Shown: piece by piece, positions 43,897 to 53,330 of the stretch
How the letters are laid out: each line of letters begins with the position of its first letter
Numbering within the stretch: the stretch's first letter is position 1
Assembly: GCF_001280515.1 (NCBI RefSeq)
Contig: NZ_LBIQ01000030.1
Location: 682,001-746,000 of the forward strand
DNA length: 64,000 nt
Direction of reading: 5' to 3'
Origin: Mangrovimonas sp. ST2L15
Lineage (GTDB): Bacteria > Bacteroidota > Bacteroidia > Flavobacteriales > Flavobacteriaceae
Program-made: the position numbers and the translations under genes
Notes under the pieces: model-generated
Seen by the model: only the letters and a program-made list of their open reading frames with translations
Database searches by the model: none
What the model was told of the DNA's origin: nothing

Positions 43897-45114
43897 TTAG
43901 GATAGCATCATTTTGGCTTTCTTTACACCAGATACCAATAAATCAATTTCATCTTTGGTATTGTAAAAAGCAAAAGATGCCCTTACTGTTCCAGGAATTT
44001 TGAAATAATCCATGATCGGTTGGGCACAATGGTGTCCTGTGCGAACAGCAATTCCCATTTTATCTAAGATGGTTCCTACATCATAAGGGTGGATTCCTTC
44101 TAGATTAAATGAAATCACCGATGTTTTATGTTTTGAAGTCCCATATATTTTCAGACCTTCAATTTCTAAAAGCTTTTCAGTTGCATAAACCAAAAGTTCA
44201 TGTTCGTAAGCTTCAATATTTTCTAAACCTATTTGATTTAAGTAATCTACGGCAGCCCCAAAAGCAATACCACCACAGATGTTTGGCGTTCCAGCTTCAA
44301 ATTTATGTGGCAGATCCGCGTAGGTTGTTTTCTCAAAAGTAACTTCAGCAATCATCTCGCCTCCACCTTGATAGGGGGGTAATTTATTTAACCATGTTTC
44401 TTTTCCATAAAGCATGCCTACACCTGTTGGCCCACACATTTTATGGGCAGAAGCCACATAGAAATCTACATCCAGAGCTTGTACATCAACTTGAATATGG
44501 GGACAGGCTTGGGCGCCATCTACCAATACCGCTGCTCCAACTTCGTGTGCCTTTTGAATGATATGTTCAATAGGATTGATAGTTCCCAAGGCATTCGATA
44601 TATGATTTACAAATACCAATTTGGTTTTATCAGTAAGTAAGTTTTCAAATTGTTCAATTACCAATTCACCTTCATTGTTCATTGGGATGACCTTAAGAAT
44701 AGCTCCTGTACGTTCACAAAGCATTTGCCATGGTACGATGTTACTGTGATGCTCTAAGGCGGAGACTATGATTTCGTCTCCCGACTTTAAAAAAGCAGAA
44801 AACCCATTGGCAACCAAATTAATACCATGGGTAGTTCCAGAAGTCATAATGATTTCAAAAGCATGTTTGGCATTAAAATGCTTTTGAATGGTGTGTCTGG
44901 CTTGTTCGTATTTGTCGGTAGCTTCTTGGCTCAATTTATGAACTCCTCTATGAATGTTGGCATTATAGGAGCTGTAATAATCTACAATACAATCAATGAC
45001 CTGTTGTGGTGTTTGCGAGGTCGCTGCATTATCAAAATACACCAAGGGTTTATCATTGACTTTTCTTGAAAGAATGGGGAAATCTTTTCTTATGTCCTGA
45101 ATGTCTAGGGCCAT
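43897..45114 (-). CDS. sufS: Cysteine desulfurase SufS
   Basis: 405 residues, group II desulfurase. It is PLP-dependent and takes sulfur from cysteine for iron-sulfur cluster assembly. PLP lysine in SAHKMCGPTGVG (about residue 226); catalytic Cys in RTGHHCAQPIM (about 363); TSGTTHGINLVA binds the PLP phosphate. It is the last gene of the suf operon, 9 bases after sufD. SufE, its sulfur acceptor, is encoded about 2.2 kb further downstream. Confidence 0.97.
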   Translation of the reverse strand: MALDIQDIRKDFPILSRKVNDKPLVYFDNAATSQTPQQVIDCIVDYYSSYNANIHRGVHKLSQEATDKYEQARHTIQKHFNAKHAFEIIMTSGTTHGINLVANGFSAFLKSGDEIIVSALEHHSNIVPWQMLCERTGAILKVIPMNNEGELVIEQFENLLTDKTKLVFVNHISNALGTINPIEHIIQKAHEVGAAVLVDGAQACPHIQVDVQALDVDFYVASAHKMCGPTGVGMLYGKETWLNKLPPYQGGGEMIAEVTFEKTTYADLPHKFEAGTPNICGGIAFGAAVDYLNQIGLENIEAYEHELLVYATEKLLEIEGLKIYGTSKHKTSVISFNLEGIHPYDVGTILDKMGIAVRTGHHCAQPIMDYFKIPGTVRASFAFYNTKDEIDLLVSGVKKAKMMLS

Positions 45115-45123
45115 AAATTTATT

Positions 45124-46437
45124 TTATAAATCAAACCCAATATTCACCCCAAGCTTTTTGGCTATGAGTTTGGTGATTCTTCTTTTAATTTCGTTGATTT
45201 TGACAGATTCCAATACCGTGTTACTAAAAGCAAACATCAAAAGTGCTCTTGCCTCTTTTTCTGGAATTCCACGAGATTTCAAGTAAAATAGCGCTTCTTC
45301 ATCCAACTGACCAATAGTACAACCGTGAGAACATTTTACATCATCAGCAAAAATCTCAAGTTGTGGTTTGGTGTTAATCGTAGCTTTGTCATCCGCCAAA
45401 ATGTTATTATTAGCTTGGTAGGCATTGGTTTTTTGCGCTTCTTTTTCAACAATCACTTTCCCGTTGAAAACACCTGTAGATAGATCCCCAAAAATTCCTT
45501 TGTAATCCTGGTGGCTTTCGCAATTAGGCTCTATGTGATGAACAAGGGTATTGTGATCTACATGTTGCTTGTCTCCAATAATGGTAATTCCCTTTAAAGT
45601 AGAATCGATTCGTTCCCCGTGTTGGTAGAAATTAAGATTATTTCTCGTAACGTTTCCTCCAAAAGAAAACGTGTGAACTGAAGCAATACTTTCTTGTTTT
45701 TGTTTGATAAACGTGTTGTCAATTAAAGACGCATTCAGATTGTCGTTCTGAATTTTATAATAGTCAACAATAGCTCTCTTATTGGTGAAAATTTCAGTAA
45801 CACTGTTAGTCAAAACAGGGTTATCTGTTAAGCTTTGGTGTCTTTCGATGATTTGAACATGCGAATTTTCATCTACAACAATTAAGTTGCGAGGTTGTAA
45901 CATCAAAGAAGCTTCAGAACCTGTAGAGAAATGAACTATTTGTATTGGTTTTTGAACCAGTTTGTTTTTAGGAATATGAATAAAAGCGCCTTCTGTAGCA
46001 AATGCCGTATTCAATGAGGTCAAACTTTCTTTATTGGCCGCCTTGTTGAAATAGTTTTCAATCATGATGCGGTACTTAGGCTTTGATAGTGCTGCCGACA
46101 TAAGGCAGACATCCATTCCCTCGTGTGTGGTTTGGGACAAATGGGACGAATATTTCCCGTCAATAAAGATGATTTTGAAGGTGTCAATATCATGAATCAA
46201 ATAGGGCTTGATCGCATGATACTCAACGGCAGTCTCTTGTTTTGGGAATAAACTGTAATTGTGTTTTAAAACACTGTTGAGTGAGGTATATTTCCAAGCT
46301 TCTTGTTTTTTTGTTGGAAACCCTTGTTGTTCAAAATTCTTGATGGCCTCATTTCTTATCTCGTGAAGAGGAGAGCTGTCTTCCAAATAATCTTCGACAG
46401 CAAAAAATGAGGACACTAATTTATCTTTTAAATCCAT
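45124..46437 (-). CDS. sufD: Fe-S assembly protein SufD
   Basis: 437 residues from ATG 46437 (MDLKDKLVSSFF); the frame extends to a TTG at 46452 that is less likely. SufD forms the SufB-C2-D scaffold that builds [Fe-S] clusters. The SufBD-core beta-helix is visible from about residue 150 on, ending with the conserved DDVKCSHGCTIGQLDEEALFYLKSRGI stretch (split around residue 365). It lies between sufC and sufS. Confidence 0.95.
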   Translation of the reverse strand: MDLKDKLVSSFFAVEDYLEDSSPLHEIRNEAIKNFEQQGFPTKKQEAWKYTSLNSVLKHNYSLFPKQETAVEYHAIKPYLIHDIDTFKIIFIDGKYSSHLSQTTHEGMDVCLMSAALSKPKYRIMIENYFNKAANKESLTSLNTAFATEGAFIHIPKNKLVQKPIQIVHFSTGSEASLMLQPRNLIVVDENSHVQIIERHQSLTDNPVLTNSVTEIFTNKRAIVDYYKIQNDNLNASLIDNTFIKQKQESIASVHTFSFGGNVTRNNLNFYQHGERIDSTLKGITIIGDKQHVDHNTLVHHIEPNCESHQDYKGIFGDLSTGVFNGKVIVEKEAQKTNAYQANNNILADDKATINTKPQLEIFADDVKCSHGCTIGQLDEEALFYLKSRGIPEKEARALLMFAFSNTVLESVKINEIKRRITKLIAKKLGVNIGFDL

Positions 46438-46528
46438 TTGTATAAGTTGCAATGTTAAAAAGTTTGAAAGCTAAAATTTGGTCTATTTTCTGCTTCAACT
46501 TCTTGACGTTTTACGTTTTTCATCAGTG

Positions 46529-47281
46529 CTATGCACCTACTTCTTCCTTAATCCAATCGTAACCTTTGGCTTCTAACTCATGAGCCAATTCTTTGGAACC
46601 AGATTTTACGATTTTTCCATTGTAAAGAACATGTACAAAATCTGGCACTATGTAGTCTAATAATCTTTGGTAGTGTGTAATCACGATAACCGCATTGTCC
46701 TTACTCTTAAGTTTGTTAACGCCATTGGCAACAATACGAAGTGCATCGATATCCAATCCAGAATCGGTTTCATCCAAAATAGCCAATTTGGGCTCTAGCA
46801 TAGCCATTTGGAAAATCTCATTACGTTTCTTTTCACCACCCGAGAATCCTTCATTTAAAGAACGCGATAGGAACTTTCTGTCTATTTCCAAAAGTTCTGC
46901 TTTTTCGCGAATTTTTTTAAGCATTTCGTTTGCTGGCATTTCTTCTAAACCTTGAGCTTTACGGGTTTCATTGATTGCCGTTTTCATGAAATTGGTAACT
47001 GATACCCCTGGGATTTCAACTGGGTACTGAAAGGATAAAAAGATGCCTTTATGGGCACGTTCATCAGCTCCCAATTCATCCATAGGCTCATCATTCAATA
47101 AAATCTCACCTTCTTCTACTTCATAATCTTCCTTACCTGCAATTACAGATGCTAGGGTACTTTTACCAGACCCATTAGGTCCCATAATTGCATGAACCTC
47201 TCCAGGTTTAACCTCTAGATTGATTCCCTTTAAAATATCCTTGCCTTCAATGCTGGCGTGTAAGTTTTTTATCTTTAACAT
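46529..47281 (-). CDS. sufC: Fe-S assembly ATPase SufC
   Basis: 250 residues, an ABC-type ATPase without membrane domain that drives conformational change of SufB-Suf[10 protein letters not shown] (Walker A), [11 protein letters not shown] (signature) and [12 protein letters not shown] (Walker B) are intact. It lies 6 bases after the small lipoprotein gene and 91 bases before sufD; the latter gap has no clear promoter or terminator. Confidence 0.97.
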   Translation of the reverse strand: MLKIKNLHASIEGKDILKGINLEVKPGEVHAIMGPNGSGKSTLASVIAGKEDYEVEEGEILLNDEPMDELGADERAHKGIFLSFQYPVEIPGVSVTNFMKTAINETRKAQGLEEMPANEMLKKIREKAELLEIDRKFLSRSLNEGFSGGEKKRNEIFQMAMLEPKLAILDETDSGLDIDALRIVANGVNKLKSKDNAVIVITHYQRLLDYIVPDFVHVLYNGKIVKSGSKELAHELEAKGYDWIKEEVGA

Positions 47282-47287
47282 ACGCTT

Positions 47288-47659
47288 TTATTCTCCTAAT
47301 TTTATGACATTGTTTGTGCTTTCAGTGGGCTTACTTACACCTAATATTTCTACAATTTCTACACGGTAATCCCAACCTTCTTCTCCCTCTGGTTTCGGAA
47401 TGATTTTTCCTTTAATTGAAACGGGAACCATGTCTGTATCTTCTTTTTTGTAGGGTTTAACCATATCATCCAACTCATGCATTTTTTCGTTGATGATTAC
47501 TCCATAAATTTCTTGAGACGTTTGTAATACAGCCGCATCAGCCAAATAAACAAACTCTCCTTTCAATTCCTTTAAGTCGGCTGAATCGCTTGCTTGTTTC
47601 GTATCATTTTTACAAGCTGAAATAGCAGTGATCATCAATAAAAACAAAAGTTTTTTCAT
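47288..47659 (-). CDS. Small lipoprotein inside the suf operon
   Basis: 123 residues with lipobox ISACK (Cys about 16). I do not recognise the family firmly. The body (about 35-110) includes YGVIINEKMHELDDMV and VSIKGKIIPKPEGEEGWDYR, a pattern that recalls the C-terminal OB domain of NlpE, the envelope-stress sensor of enterobacteria; that similarity is tentative. It lies 17 bases after sufB and 6 before sufC, so it is transcribed and regulated with the cluster machinery, an odd place for an envelope protein. Confidence 0.6.
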   Translation of the reverse strand: MKKLLFLLMITAISACKNDTKQASDSADLKELKGEFVYLADAAVLQTSQEIYGVIINEKMHELDDMVKPYKKEDTDMVPVSIKGKIIPKPEGEEGWDYRVEIVEILGVSKPTESTNNVIKLGE

Positions 47660-47676
47660 ATGATTTATAATTATGA

Positions 47677-49125
47677 TTATCCTACCGAACCTTCAAGGCT
47701 GATTTCAAGTAATTTTTGAGCTTCTACGGCAAATTCCATAGGGAGTTTGTTTAATACTTCCTTGCTAAATCCATTCACAATTAATGCAATGGCCTTTTCT
47801 GTGTCTATACCTCTCTGGTTGCAATAAAAAATTTGGTCTTCTCCAATTTTACTTGTAGTAGCTTCGTGTTCTACTTGAGCGGTTTTGTTTTTTGCTTCAA
47901 TATAAGGAAACGTATGGGCTCCACATTCATTACCCATTAATAAACTATCACATTGTGAAAAGTTTCGTGCATTTTCCGCTCTGGAATTAATTTGTACCAA
48001 ACCGCGGTAACTGTTCTGGGATTTTCCAGCCGAAATACCTTTTGATATAATCGTAGATTTGGTGTTTTTCCCAAGGTGAACCATTTTGGTTCCAGTATCA
48101 GCTTGTTGGAAGTTGTTGGTCACGGCAATGGAGTAAAATTCACCTACCGAATTATCACCTTTCAACACACAACTAGGGTATTTCCATGTTACGGCACTAC
48201 CTGTTTCTACTTGAGTCCAGGAGATTTTTGCATTTTTCTCGCATAATCCTCTTTTGGTCACAAAGTTAAAAACACCACCTTTTCCTTCGCTATTTCCTGG
48301 ATACCAGTTTTGAACGGTTGAATACTTAATCTCTGCATCATCCAAGGCAATCAATTCTACAACAGCAGCATGCAATTGATTTTCGTCTCTCATAGGTGCA
48401 GTACAACCCTCAAGGTAACTTACATAACTTCCTTCGTCAGCAATTACCAAAGTTCTTTCAAACTGTCCAGTTCCCGCTTGATTGATTCGGAAATAGGTAG
48501 AAAGTTCCATAGGACATCTTACTCCTTTAGGAATGTAGCAAAAACTACCATCACTAAATACAGCACTGTTCAAGGCAGCATAGAAATTGTCCTTTTGAGG
48601 TACAACAGTTCCAATGTATTTTTTAACCAATTCTGGATGCTCTTGAATGGCCTCTGAAATGGAACAGAATATGATGCCTTTTTCAGCAAGGGTTTTCTTG
48701 AAAGTAGTTGCGACAGAAACGGAATCCATAACCACATCTACTGCTACACCTGTCAGTTTTTTTTGTTCGTCTAAAGAAATACCAAGTTTGTTGAAGGTTT
48801 CCAATAATTCAGGATCTACTTCATCCAAACTTTCATATTTAGGCTTTTTATTGGGAGCTGAATAATAGGAGATGGCTTGAAAATCTGGTTTTTTATAGGT
48901 TACATTGGCCCATTCAGGTTCCTCCATTTGAGTCCAAGCGCGGTAGGATTCCAATCGCCATTCTGTCATCCATTCAGGTTCGTTCTTCTTTTTTGAAATG
49001 GCACGAACTATCTCCTCGTTTAAACCTACAGGAAGCGTGTCAGATTCTATATCGGTATAAAATCCATACTCGTATTCCTTGGTTTTTAATTCTTCTCTTA
49101 AGTCGTCTTCAGTATATTTAGCCAT
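47677..49125 (-). CDS. sufB: Fe-S assembly scaffold SufB
   Basis: 482 residues from ATG 49125 ([13 protein letters not shown]); a TTG at 49140 is an unlikely alternative. SufB is the main scaffold on which the cluster is formed with SufC and SufD. Conserved regions: [75 protein letters not shown]. Normal length for the family. Follows sufA closely. Confidence 0.97.
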   Translation of the reverse strand: MAKYTEDDLREELKTKEYEYGFYTDIESDTLPVGLNEEIVRAISKKKNEPEWMTEWRLESYRAWTQMEEPEWANVTYKKPDFQAISYYSAPNKKPKYESLDEVDPELLETFNKLGISLDEQKKLTGVAVDVVMDSVSVATTFKKTLAEKGIIFCSISEAIQEHPELVKKYIGTVVPQKDNFYAALNSAVFSDGSFCYIPKGVRCPMELSTYFRINQAGTGQFERTLVIADEGSYVSYLEGCTAPMRDENQLHAAVVELIALDDAEIKYSTVQNWYPGNSEGKGGVFNFVTKRGLCEKNAKISWTQVETGSAVTWKYPSCVLKGDNSVGEFYSIAVTNNFQQADTGTKMVHLGKNTKSTIISKGISAGKSQNSYRGLVQINSRAENARNFSQCDSLLMGNECGAHTFPYIEAKNKTAQVEHEATTSKIGEDQIFYCNQRGIDTEKAIALIVNGFSKEVLNKLPMEFAVEAQKLLEISLEGSVG

Positions 49126-49143
49126 AATGTCTCGCTTCAAAAA

Positions 49144-49473
49144 CTACAGTGAAAAAGATTCACCACAACCGCAGGTTCTGTTGGCATTAGGATTGTTGAA
49201 AACAAATCCACTTCCGTTTAGGCCTCCAGAGTAATCTAAGGTTGTTCCTATAAGGTACAAAAAACTCTTCTTGTCAACAATGATTCTCACACCATTATCT
49301 TCAAAGACCTTATCGTCCTCCAGTTGTTCTTTATCAAATTTTAAATCATATGATAACCCAGAACAACCACCACTTTTAACTCCTACGCGCACAAAATCTG
49401 CCGAAGAGTCAAATCCATCTTCAGTCATTAATTCAACGACTTTTTTTCTAGCTGTATCAGATACTTTTATCAT
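49144..49473 (-). CDS. sufA: Fe-S carrier SufA/IscA
   Basis: 109 residues, HesB/IscA family. The three conserved cysteines are present: GGCSGLSY (about residue 38) and TCGCGESF near the C-terminus. A-type carriers receive clusters from SufBCD and pass them on. First gene of the operon, with a perfect -7 box 29 bases upstream. Confidence 0.95.
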   Translation of the reverse strand: MIKVSDTARKKVVELMTEDGFDSSADFVRVGVKSGGCSGLSYDLKFDKEQLEDDKVFEDNGVRIIVDKKSFLYLIGTTLDYSGGLNGSGFVFNNPNANRTCGCGESFSL

Positions 49474-49502
49474 AGTTATTTAGAAAATTTCCAAATTGGA
49501 TG

Positions 49503-49510
49503 CAAATATA
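49503..49510 (-). promoter_or_regulatory. -7 box (TATATTTG) of the suf operon
   Basis: Exact TAnnTTTG match on the minus strand, 29 bases before sufA. Confidence 0.6.
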
Positions 49511-49587
49511 CAATATAAGTAGGGTTTTACCTCATAACCTAACATTATATTAGCAAATAGGTTAATAGGCAATCATTATAGTGGGAT

Positions 49588-50091
49588 TCATTCCCTTATT
49601 TCTGAAATACTACCGTTGTAAGTGATGGGATCGCGATGGGAACTGCTCACGTACATAGAGGCAGATCCTTTTCCACTTATGGTTAAATTAATCTGATAAT
49701 TTTCAGATTTTTCATGGGCCTTAAACTTGATGATGATCCTTTGCTTTTTGTCGTTAAATTCTGTTTCAAACGAGGTGTCTGTCGACTCAAAACGGATACC
49801 TTCATTAGTAGACCCTGCCATTCTTACAATTCCAAAGTAGGGCAATCTAGCGGTAACGGTATCTTGTTTAACTATTAACTCATTATAGTTTGTAGTAAGG
49901 TCAACCCTTCGGCCATTTCTGGTATTTAACCATTGTCCTGTAAACTGAAACTCACCCGATTTTACCAATTTTTTGGTTTGCTCATAGGCAAGCTCTTTTG
50001 CTTGTTGTTTCAATTCTTTTTTTGTTTGACTAAATGCTTTAAATGCTGGGTTAGCACAAAGAAAACAAAACAGTAATACCCAATGTTTCAT
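49588..50091 (-). CDS. DUF4251 secreted protein
   Basis: 167 residues with a signal peptide (about 1-21, KAFSQ). The first mature part is a basic helix (TKKELKQQAKELAYEQTKKL), followed by the DUF4251 beta-rich domain (FTGQWLNTRNGRRVDLTTNYNELIV with a later VTARLPYFGIV). It is a Bacteroidota family of unknown function, predicted periplasmic or surface. It stands alone between suf and the dihaem peroxidase operon. Confidence 0.82.
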   Translation of the reverse strand: MKHWVLLFCFLCANPAFKAFSQTKKELKQQAKELAYEQTKKLVKSGEFQFTGQWLNTRNGRRVDLTTNYNELIVKQDTVTARLPYFGIVRMAGSTNEGIRFESTDTSFETEFNDKKQRIIIKFKAHEKSENYQINLTISGKGSASMYVSSSHRDPITYNGSISEIRE

Positions 50092-50155
50092 AGCAATGTT
50101 AATACAGTTTCTAAGATTAACAAGTTACAAAAAAATGAAAGAATTGATTTGAAAT

Positions 50156-51229
50156 TTAAGGAATGAAATCTGGGTTGTTAAGGAAGGATGGGTCTGATAA
50201 TGATAGTAAAAAAGCTTTGAGGTCCGCTTTGTCTTGTTCGGTTAATTGCACTCCGCCTTGGTTTACTGTTTTCATAAGTGGATCTACAGTTGGTGAATTT
50301 TGAAGACCTTCACTATAGTGATTGATTACTTCATCTAAGGTTGCAAACCTGCCATCGTGCATATAGGGCGCCGTGTAGGCTAAATTTCTGAGTGATGGTG
50401 TTTTGAATTTGCCATTATCGGCAGGATCTCCTGTGATGTCCCCCAAGCCATTATCTGAGAATGTACTGTCTAATGCGTTATTGTGAAAAGCGTTATCAGT
50501 CCATAATGGATTGTTTGGATTTCCGTGGCAATGAAAGCAGTCGCCTCTGTCTTCATCCATAAAAACAGCTAAACCATTTTGTTCTTGTGGCGTCAAGCTG
50601 GCTGTGCCTAGAAAGTAATTGTCAAATTTTGAGTTGGCAGAAATAAGTGTTCTTTCAAATTGGCCTAAGGCTTTGGTTGCCAAATCACGCGAGATGGGTG
50701 CATTTCCAAAAGCGGCTTGAAATAATTCTGGGTACTCAGGGTGGTTATTTAATCTGTCCACAACTGTTTCCCATGTATTTGCCATTTCAGTAGGGTCTTC
50801 AACTGGTAGGGAGGCTTGATGTTCCAAACCGAAGGAGCGCCCATCCCAAAAAAAATGTTCATCAAAATTCCAAGCCAAATTAAATAACGGCATGGAATTT
50901 CTGATTCCTAAATCGCCGTTGACACCCGTGCTGAAGGTATTGATATCTGTAAAACTGTTTTGTGGCATATGGCAGCTTGCACAAGCTTGTGAAAAATCTA
51001 GGGATAGAATTGGGTCAAAGAACAATTTTTTTCCCAAGGCAATGCCTTCTTCCGTTTGTGGATTGTCTGCAGGGATTATAGGATCAATTAATTGATTTTC
51101 AAAAATTTGAGGGATGTTCAAGGTTGATGGTGTTGGGCCGGCAGGGATGTCAACATATTCCTCTGAAGAATCATTGGAACATCCTAAAATGATAAAACCT
51201 AACAATAATAGCTTGTAAAAAGTTTTCAA
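50156..51229 (-). CDS. Dihaem cytochrome c peroxidase / MbnH-like lipoprotein
   Basis: 357 residues; lipobox ILGC (Cys 17). Two c-type haem motifs, CASCH at 83-87 and CFHCH at 231-235, and the typical segment APYMHDGRF near residue 290 place it in the bacterial cytochrome c peroxidase/MauG family. In methanotrophs, MbnH of this family oxidises a Trp of its partner MbnP to kynurenine, forming a copper site. An MbnP-like gene lies immediately upstream (10 bases), so MbnH-like activity is the better guess than simple peroxide removal. It is the last gene of a four-gene operon. Confidence 0.85.
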   Translation of the reverse strand: MKTFYKLLLLGFIILGCSNDSSEEYVDIPAGPTPSTLNIPQIFENQLIDPIIPADNPQTEEGIALGKKLFFDPILSLDFSQACASCHMPQNSFTDINTFSTGVNGDLGIRNSMPLFNLAWNFDEHFFWDGRSFGLEHQASLPVEDPTEMANTWETVVDRLNNHPEYPELFQAAFGNAPISRDLATKALGQFERTLISANSKFDNYFLGTASLTPQEQNGLAVFMDEDRGDCFHCHGNPNNPLWTDNAFHNNALDSTFSDNGLGDITGDPADNGKFKTPSLRNLAYTAPYMHDGRFATLDEVINHYSEGLQNSPTVDPLMKTVNQGGVQLTEQDKADLKAFLLSLSDPSFLNNPDFIP

Positions 51230-51239
51230 GTCAACCTAT

Positions 51240-52004
51240 TTAATTAGTTACCTGTCCTATACTAAATGCAGTGGCTGCATTTTGTTGCATCATTTTTTGG
51301 GCATCATAATTTGGCATGAGGGAACTACTATATTGATTTAGGTCCCAAAGGTTAGGGTTTTTGAAAAGTTCGGCCAAATTGAATTGAATTTCGATTTCTG
51401 TATTATGGGAAATGAAAATGCTATTTGTAAACTCAAAATTGACAAAGTTTTGCTCAAACTCTGTATCACTTAGTTTAGCCGTACCATGGTGATAATTGTA
51501 AGGGGTCGCAATAGTGGTGTCTACGTTAAACATACCATCCATTTGTAAAAAATGATAGCCACCACCTAGCATTTGAGGCCAATTCCATGAAGCTGAATTC
51601 AATTCGGGATAAGCGCCGTCAATATTGTCCATCTCGTTGAATCCATAAACAAATTTAAGAGTATAGAGGCCTTCTGGTAAAGAGCCCTCGGGACTAAAAA
51701 GGGACGTACTGGGGTCTGAAAGATCTACTAATTGGTAACCGTTCAAGATGAAAATATCACCGTCTGCATTTTCAAAAACTATTTTCGAAATCAAATATTT
51801 AAGATTAGAAATATTTAAGGTTTCGCCATGAGCATTAGTGAATTGGGTGGTTATTAAATCATCAATGCTTACATCGGTTCCATCCCAATTTTGAGTAAAC
51901 CTAAATGTAGGAGTTGCCAGATTTGATAGGTCAAGGTTATCATCCTTGTCTTCAAAGCAAGAAATTAATAGAAGGCACAGGCAAAAGCTTAATAATCTTT
52001 TCAT
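51240..52004 (-). CDS. MbnP-like copper-binding lipoprotein
   Basis: 254 residues with lipobox LLISC (Cys 16). The family pattern is clear: TLNISNLKYLISKIVF, GLYTLKFVYGFNEMDN, ASWNWPQMLGGGYHFLQMDG and HHGTAKLSD. In MbnP, an oxidised Trp (kynurenine) helps bind Cu(I); W140 and W142, just before the GGGYHFLQMDG stretch, are candidates here. Its start overlaps the stop of the propeller gene by 4 bp. The dihaem enzyme downstream is the expected modifying partner. Copper binding here is inferred from the family. Confidence 0.82.
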   Translation of the reverse strand: MKRLLSFCLCLLLISCFEDKDDNLDLSNLATPTFRFTQNWDGTDVSIDDLITTQFTNAHGETLNISNLKYLISKIVFENADGDIFILNGYQLVDLSDPSTSLFSPEGSLPEGLYTLKFVYGFNEMDNIDGAYPELNSASWNWPQMLGGGYHFLQMDGMFNVDTTIATPYNYHHGTAKLSDTEFEQNFVNFEFTNSIFISHNTEIEIQFNLAELFKNPNLWDLNQYSSSLMPNYDAQKMMQQNAATAFSIGQVTN

Positions 52005-53323
52005 TTGGTTTTTAAAATTAACAAATCTGTAAATCCTTTGTTTTCGGGTATGTCATAATCTGAACTACTTGATTCACCAACCGCAATAATTCTGCCATCA
52101 TTTAGTTTTACGGCATCATAAAAGTAATCAATTTGTGAACCGCCAATGGACCAGGACTTTAAAACAAGACCTTCTGGATCTATTTCCATTAACCAAGCGT
52201 CATTTTGTCCATTGTTGGTGCTTAAATCACCATTAATGCTCCTAGAACTACCTGAAATAATATAGGTGTTAGAGGTAGTATTAAAAACAGATCTTCCTGC
52301 ATCAAACCCTGTACCTCCAAACGATTTTTCCCACATGATATTGCCTTCGGAGCTTATTTTAACAAGCCAAAGATCGGCTGCGCCATGATTTGATGAAACA
52401 TCTTCATCTTGACTTCTGGTATCGCCCACAATCAAATAGGCGCCATCAGTAGTTTTGGTGATGCTTCGCGCTTCATCAATTTCAGATCCGCCAAGTGATT
52501 TTTCCCAAATAATGTCGCCATTGGTTTTTGAAATTTTAATGACCCAAAAATCATAGGTCCCCTTATTGCTTGAAATATCTACATCATTACTGTCTGATGA
52601 GCCAACCAAGATAAAGGCATTATCATCTGTTTCTACCACGTCATAGGGAGTGTCTGTAAAAGAACCTCCATAATATTTGCTCCATTCTATATCTCCAAGA
52701 GAATTTAGTTTCAAGCCCCAATAATCACCTCCAGCATGCTGTGCTTTATTAGTGTTTCCAGCACCTCCCGATGCCGTTACATCCAAGATTCCAGAAATAA
52801 AAAGACCACCATCTGTAGTTTCAATAACCGAAAGACCTGTGTCTATCCCAGAGTAGCCAAAAGAATGCTCCCAAAGGATACTGCCCTGAGAATCTAATTT
52901 AACCAGCCAATAGTCTTGCAATCCTGCGTTTTCAGAAACATCTAAATCGCTACTAGATGAATGACCAATAATGGCGTAACCACCATCTGTGGTTTGAATG
53001 ATTCCATTACCACGGTCATCGGCACTTCCGCCATAAGTTTTGGACCATTCCAACAGGTCAAGGGCATTAAATTTCAACACCCAAAAATCAAAACCTTCTT
53101 CGTTCTTGTCTTGAATGTCTCCATCAGCACTTTGGGTATGTCCTAGAATAGCATAACCACCATCCAATGTAGGAATAATGGATTGTCCACTTTCATTTTT
53201 TGAGCCCCCCAAGGTTGTAATCTCCAAAGTCTCTTCTAGCACTGGGTCTATCGAAGCTGAATTTTCTTCGGAACACCCAAGGAAAATAAAACTAAGAAGT
53301 ATAGGTAGACCAATTTGCTTCAT
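52001..53323 (-). CDS. Lipoprotein with seven beta-propeller-type repeats
   Basis: 440 residues; lipobox FLGC (Cys about 16). From about residue 33 to the end there are seven repeats of about 58 residues with the pattern G-G-S-x-x-D-x-G-x-S-I-x-x-T-x-D-G-G-Y, then G-x-(S/T)-x-S-x-D-x-D, D-(F/Y)-W-(V/L)-(V/I)-K, ending x-W-(E/S)-K. This should fold as a seven-bladed propeller on the cell surface. No catalytic residues stand out; such proteins usually bind partners or ligands. It is coupled to the MbnP-like gene (ATGA overlap) and follows the choice-of-anchor-B gene by 7 bases. Confidence 0.75.
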   Translation of the reverse strand: MKQIGLPILLSFIFLGCSEENSASIDPVLEETLEITTLGGSKNESGQSIIPTLDGGYAILGHTQSADGDIQDKNEEGFDFWVLKFNALDLLEWSKTYGGSADDRGNGIIQTTDGGYAIIGHSSSSDLDVSENAGLQDYWLVKLDSQGSILWEHSFGYSGIDTGLSVIETTDGGLFISGILDVTASGGAGNTNKAQHAGGDYWGLKLNSLGDIEWSKYYGGSFTDTPYDVVETDDNAFILVGSSDSNDVDISSNKGTYDFWVIKISKTNGDIIWEKSLGGSEIDEARSITKTTDGAYLIVGDTRSQDEDVSSNHGAADLWLVKISSEGNIMWEKSFGGTGFDAGRSVFNTTSNTYIISGSSRSINGDLSTNNGQNDAWLMEIDPEGLVLKSWSIGGSQIDYFYDAVKLNDGRIIAVGESSSSDYDIPENKGFTDLLILKTK

Positions 53324-53330
53324 TTTTTGC

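Noticed and set aside
280-49140. Upstream TTG starts for the serine hydrolase, HPPD, DUF3108, sufE, sufD and sufB genes
   Set aside because: Each has an in-frame ATG or GTG that better matches the signal peptide or family start; in two cases the TTG falls in or beside a -7 box.
49535-49564. TAACCT/AGGTTA inverted repeat upstream of the suf promoter as an iron-regulator site
   Set aside because: Only 6-bp arms with an 18-base spacer; this is common by chance in AT-rich DNA and resembles no regulator site known to me.
21008-52004. Link between tryptophan dioxygenase (makes kynurenine) and the kynurenine site expected in the MbnP-like protein
   Set aside because: The dioxygenase acts on free tryptophan in the cytoplasm; MbnP modification is done in place by the dihaem partner. 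The genes are 28 kb apart. Coincidence.
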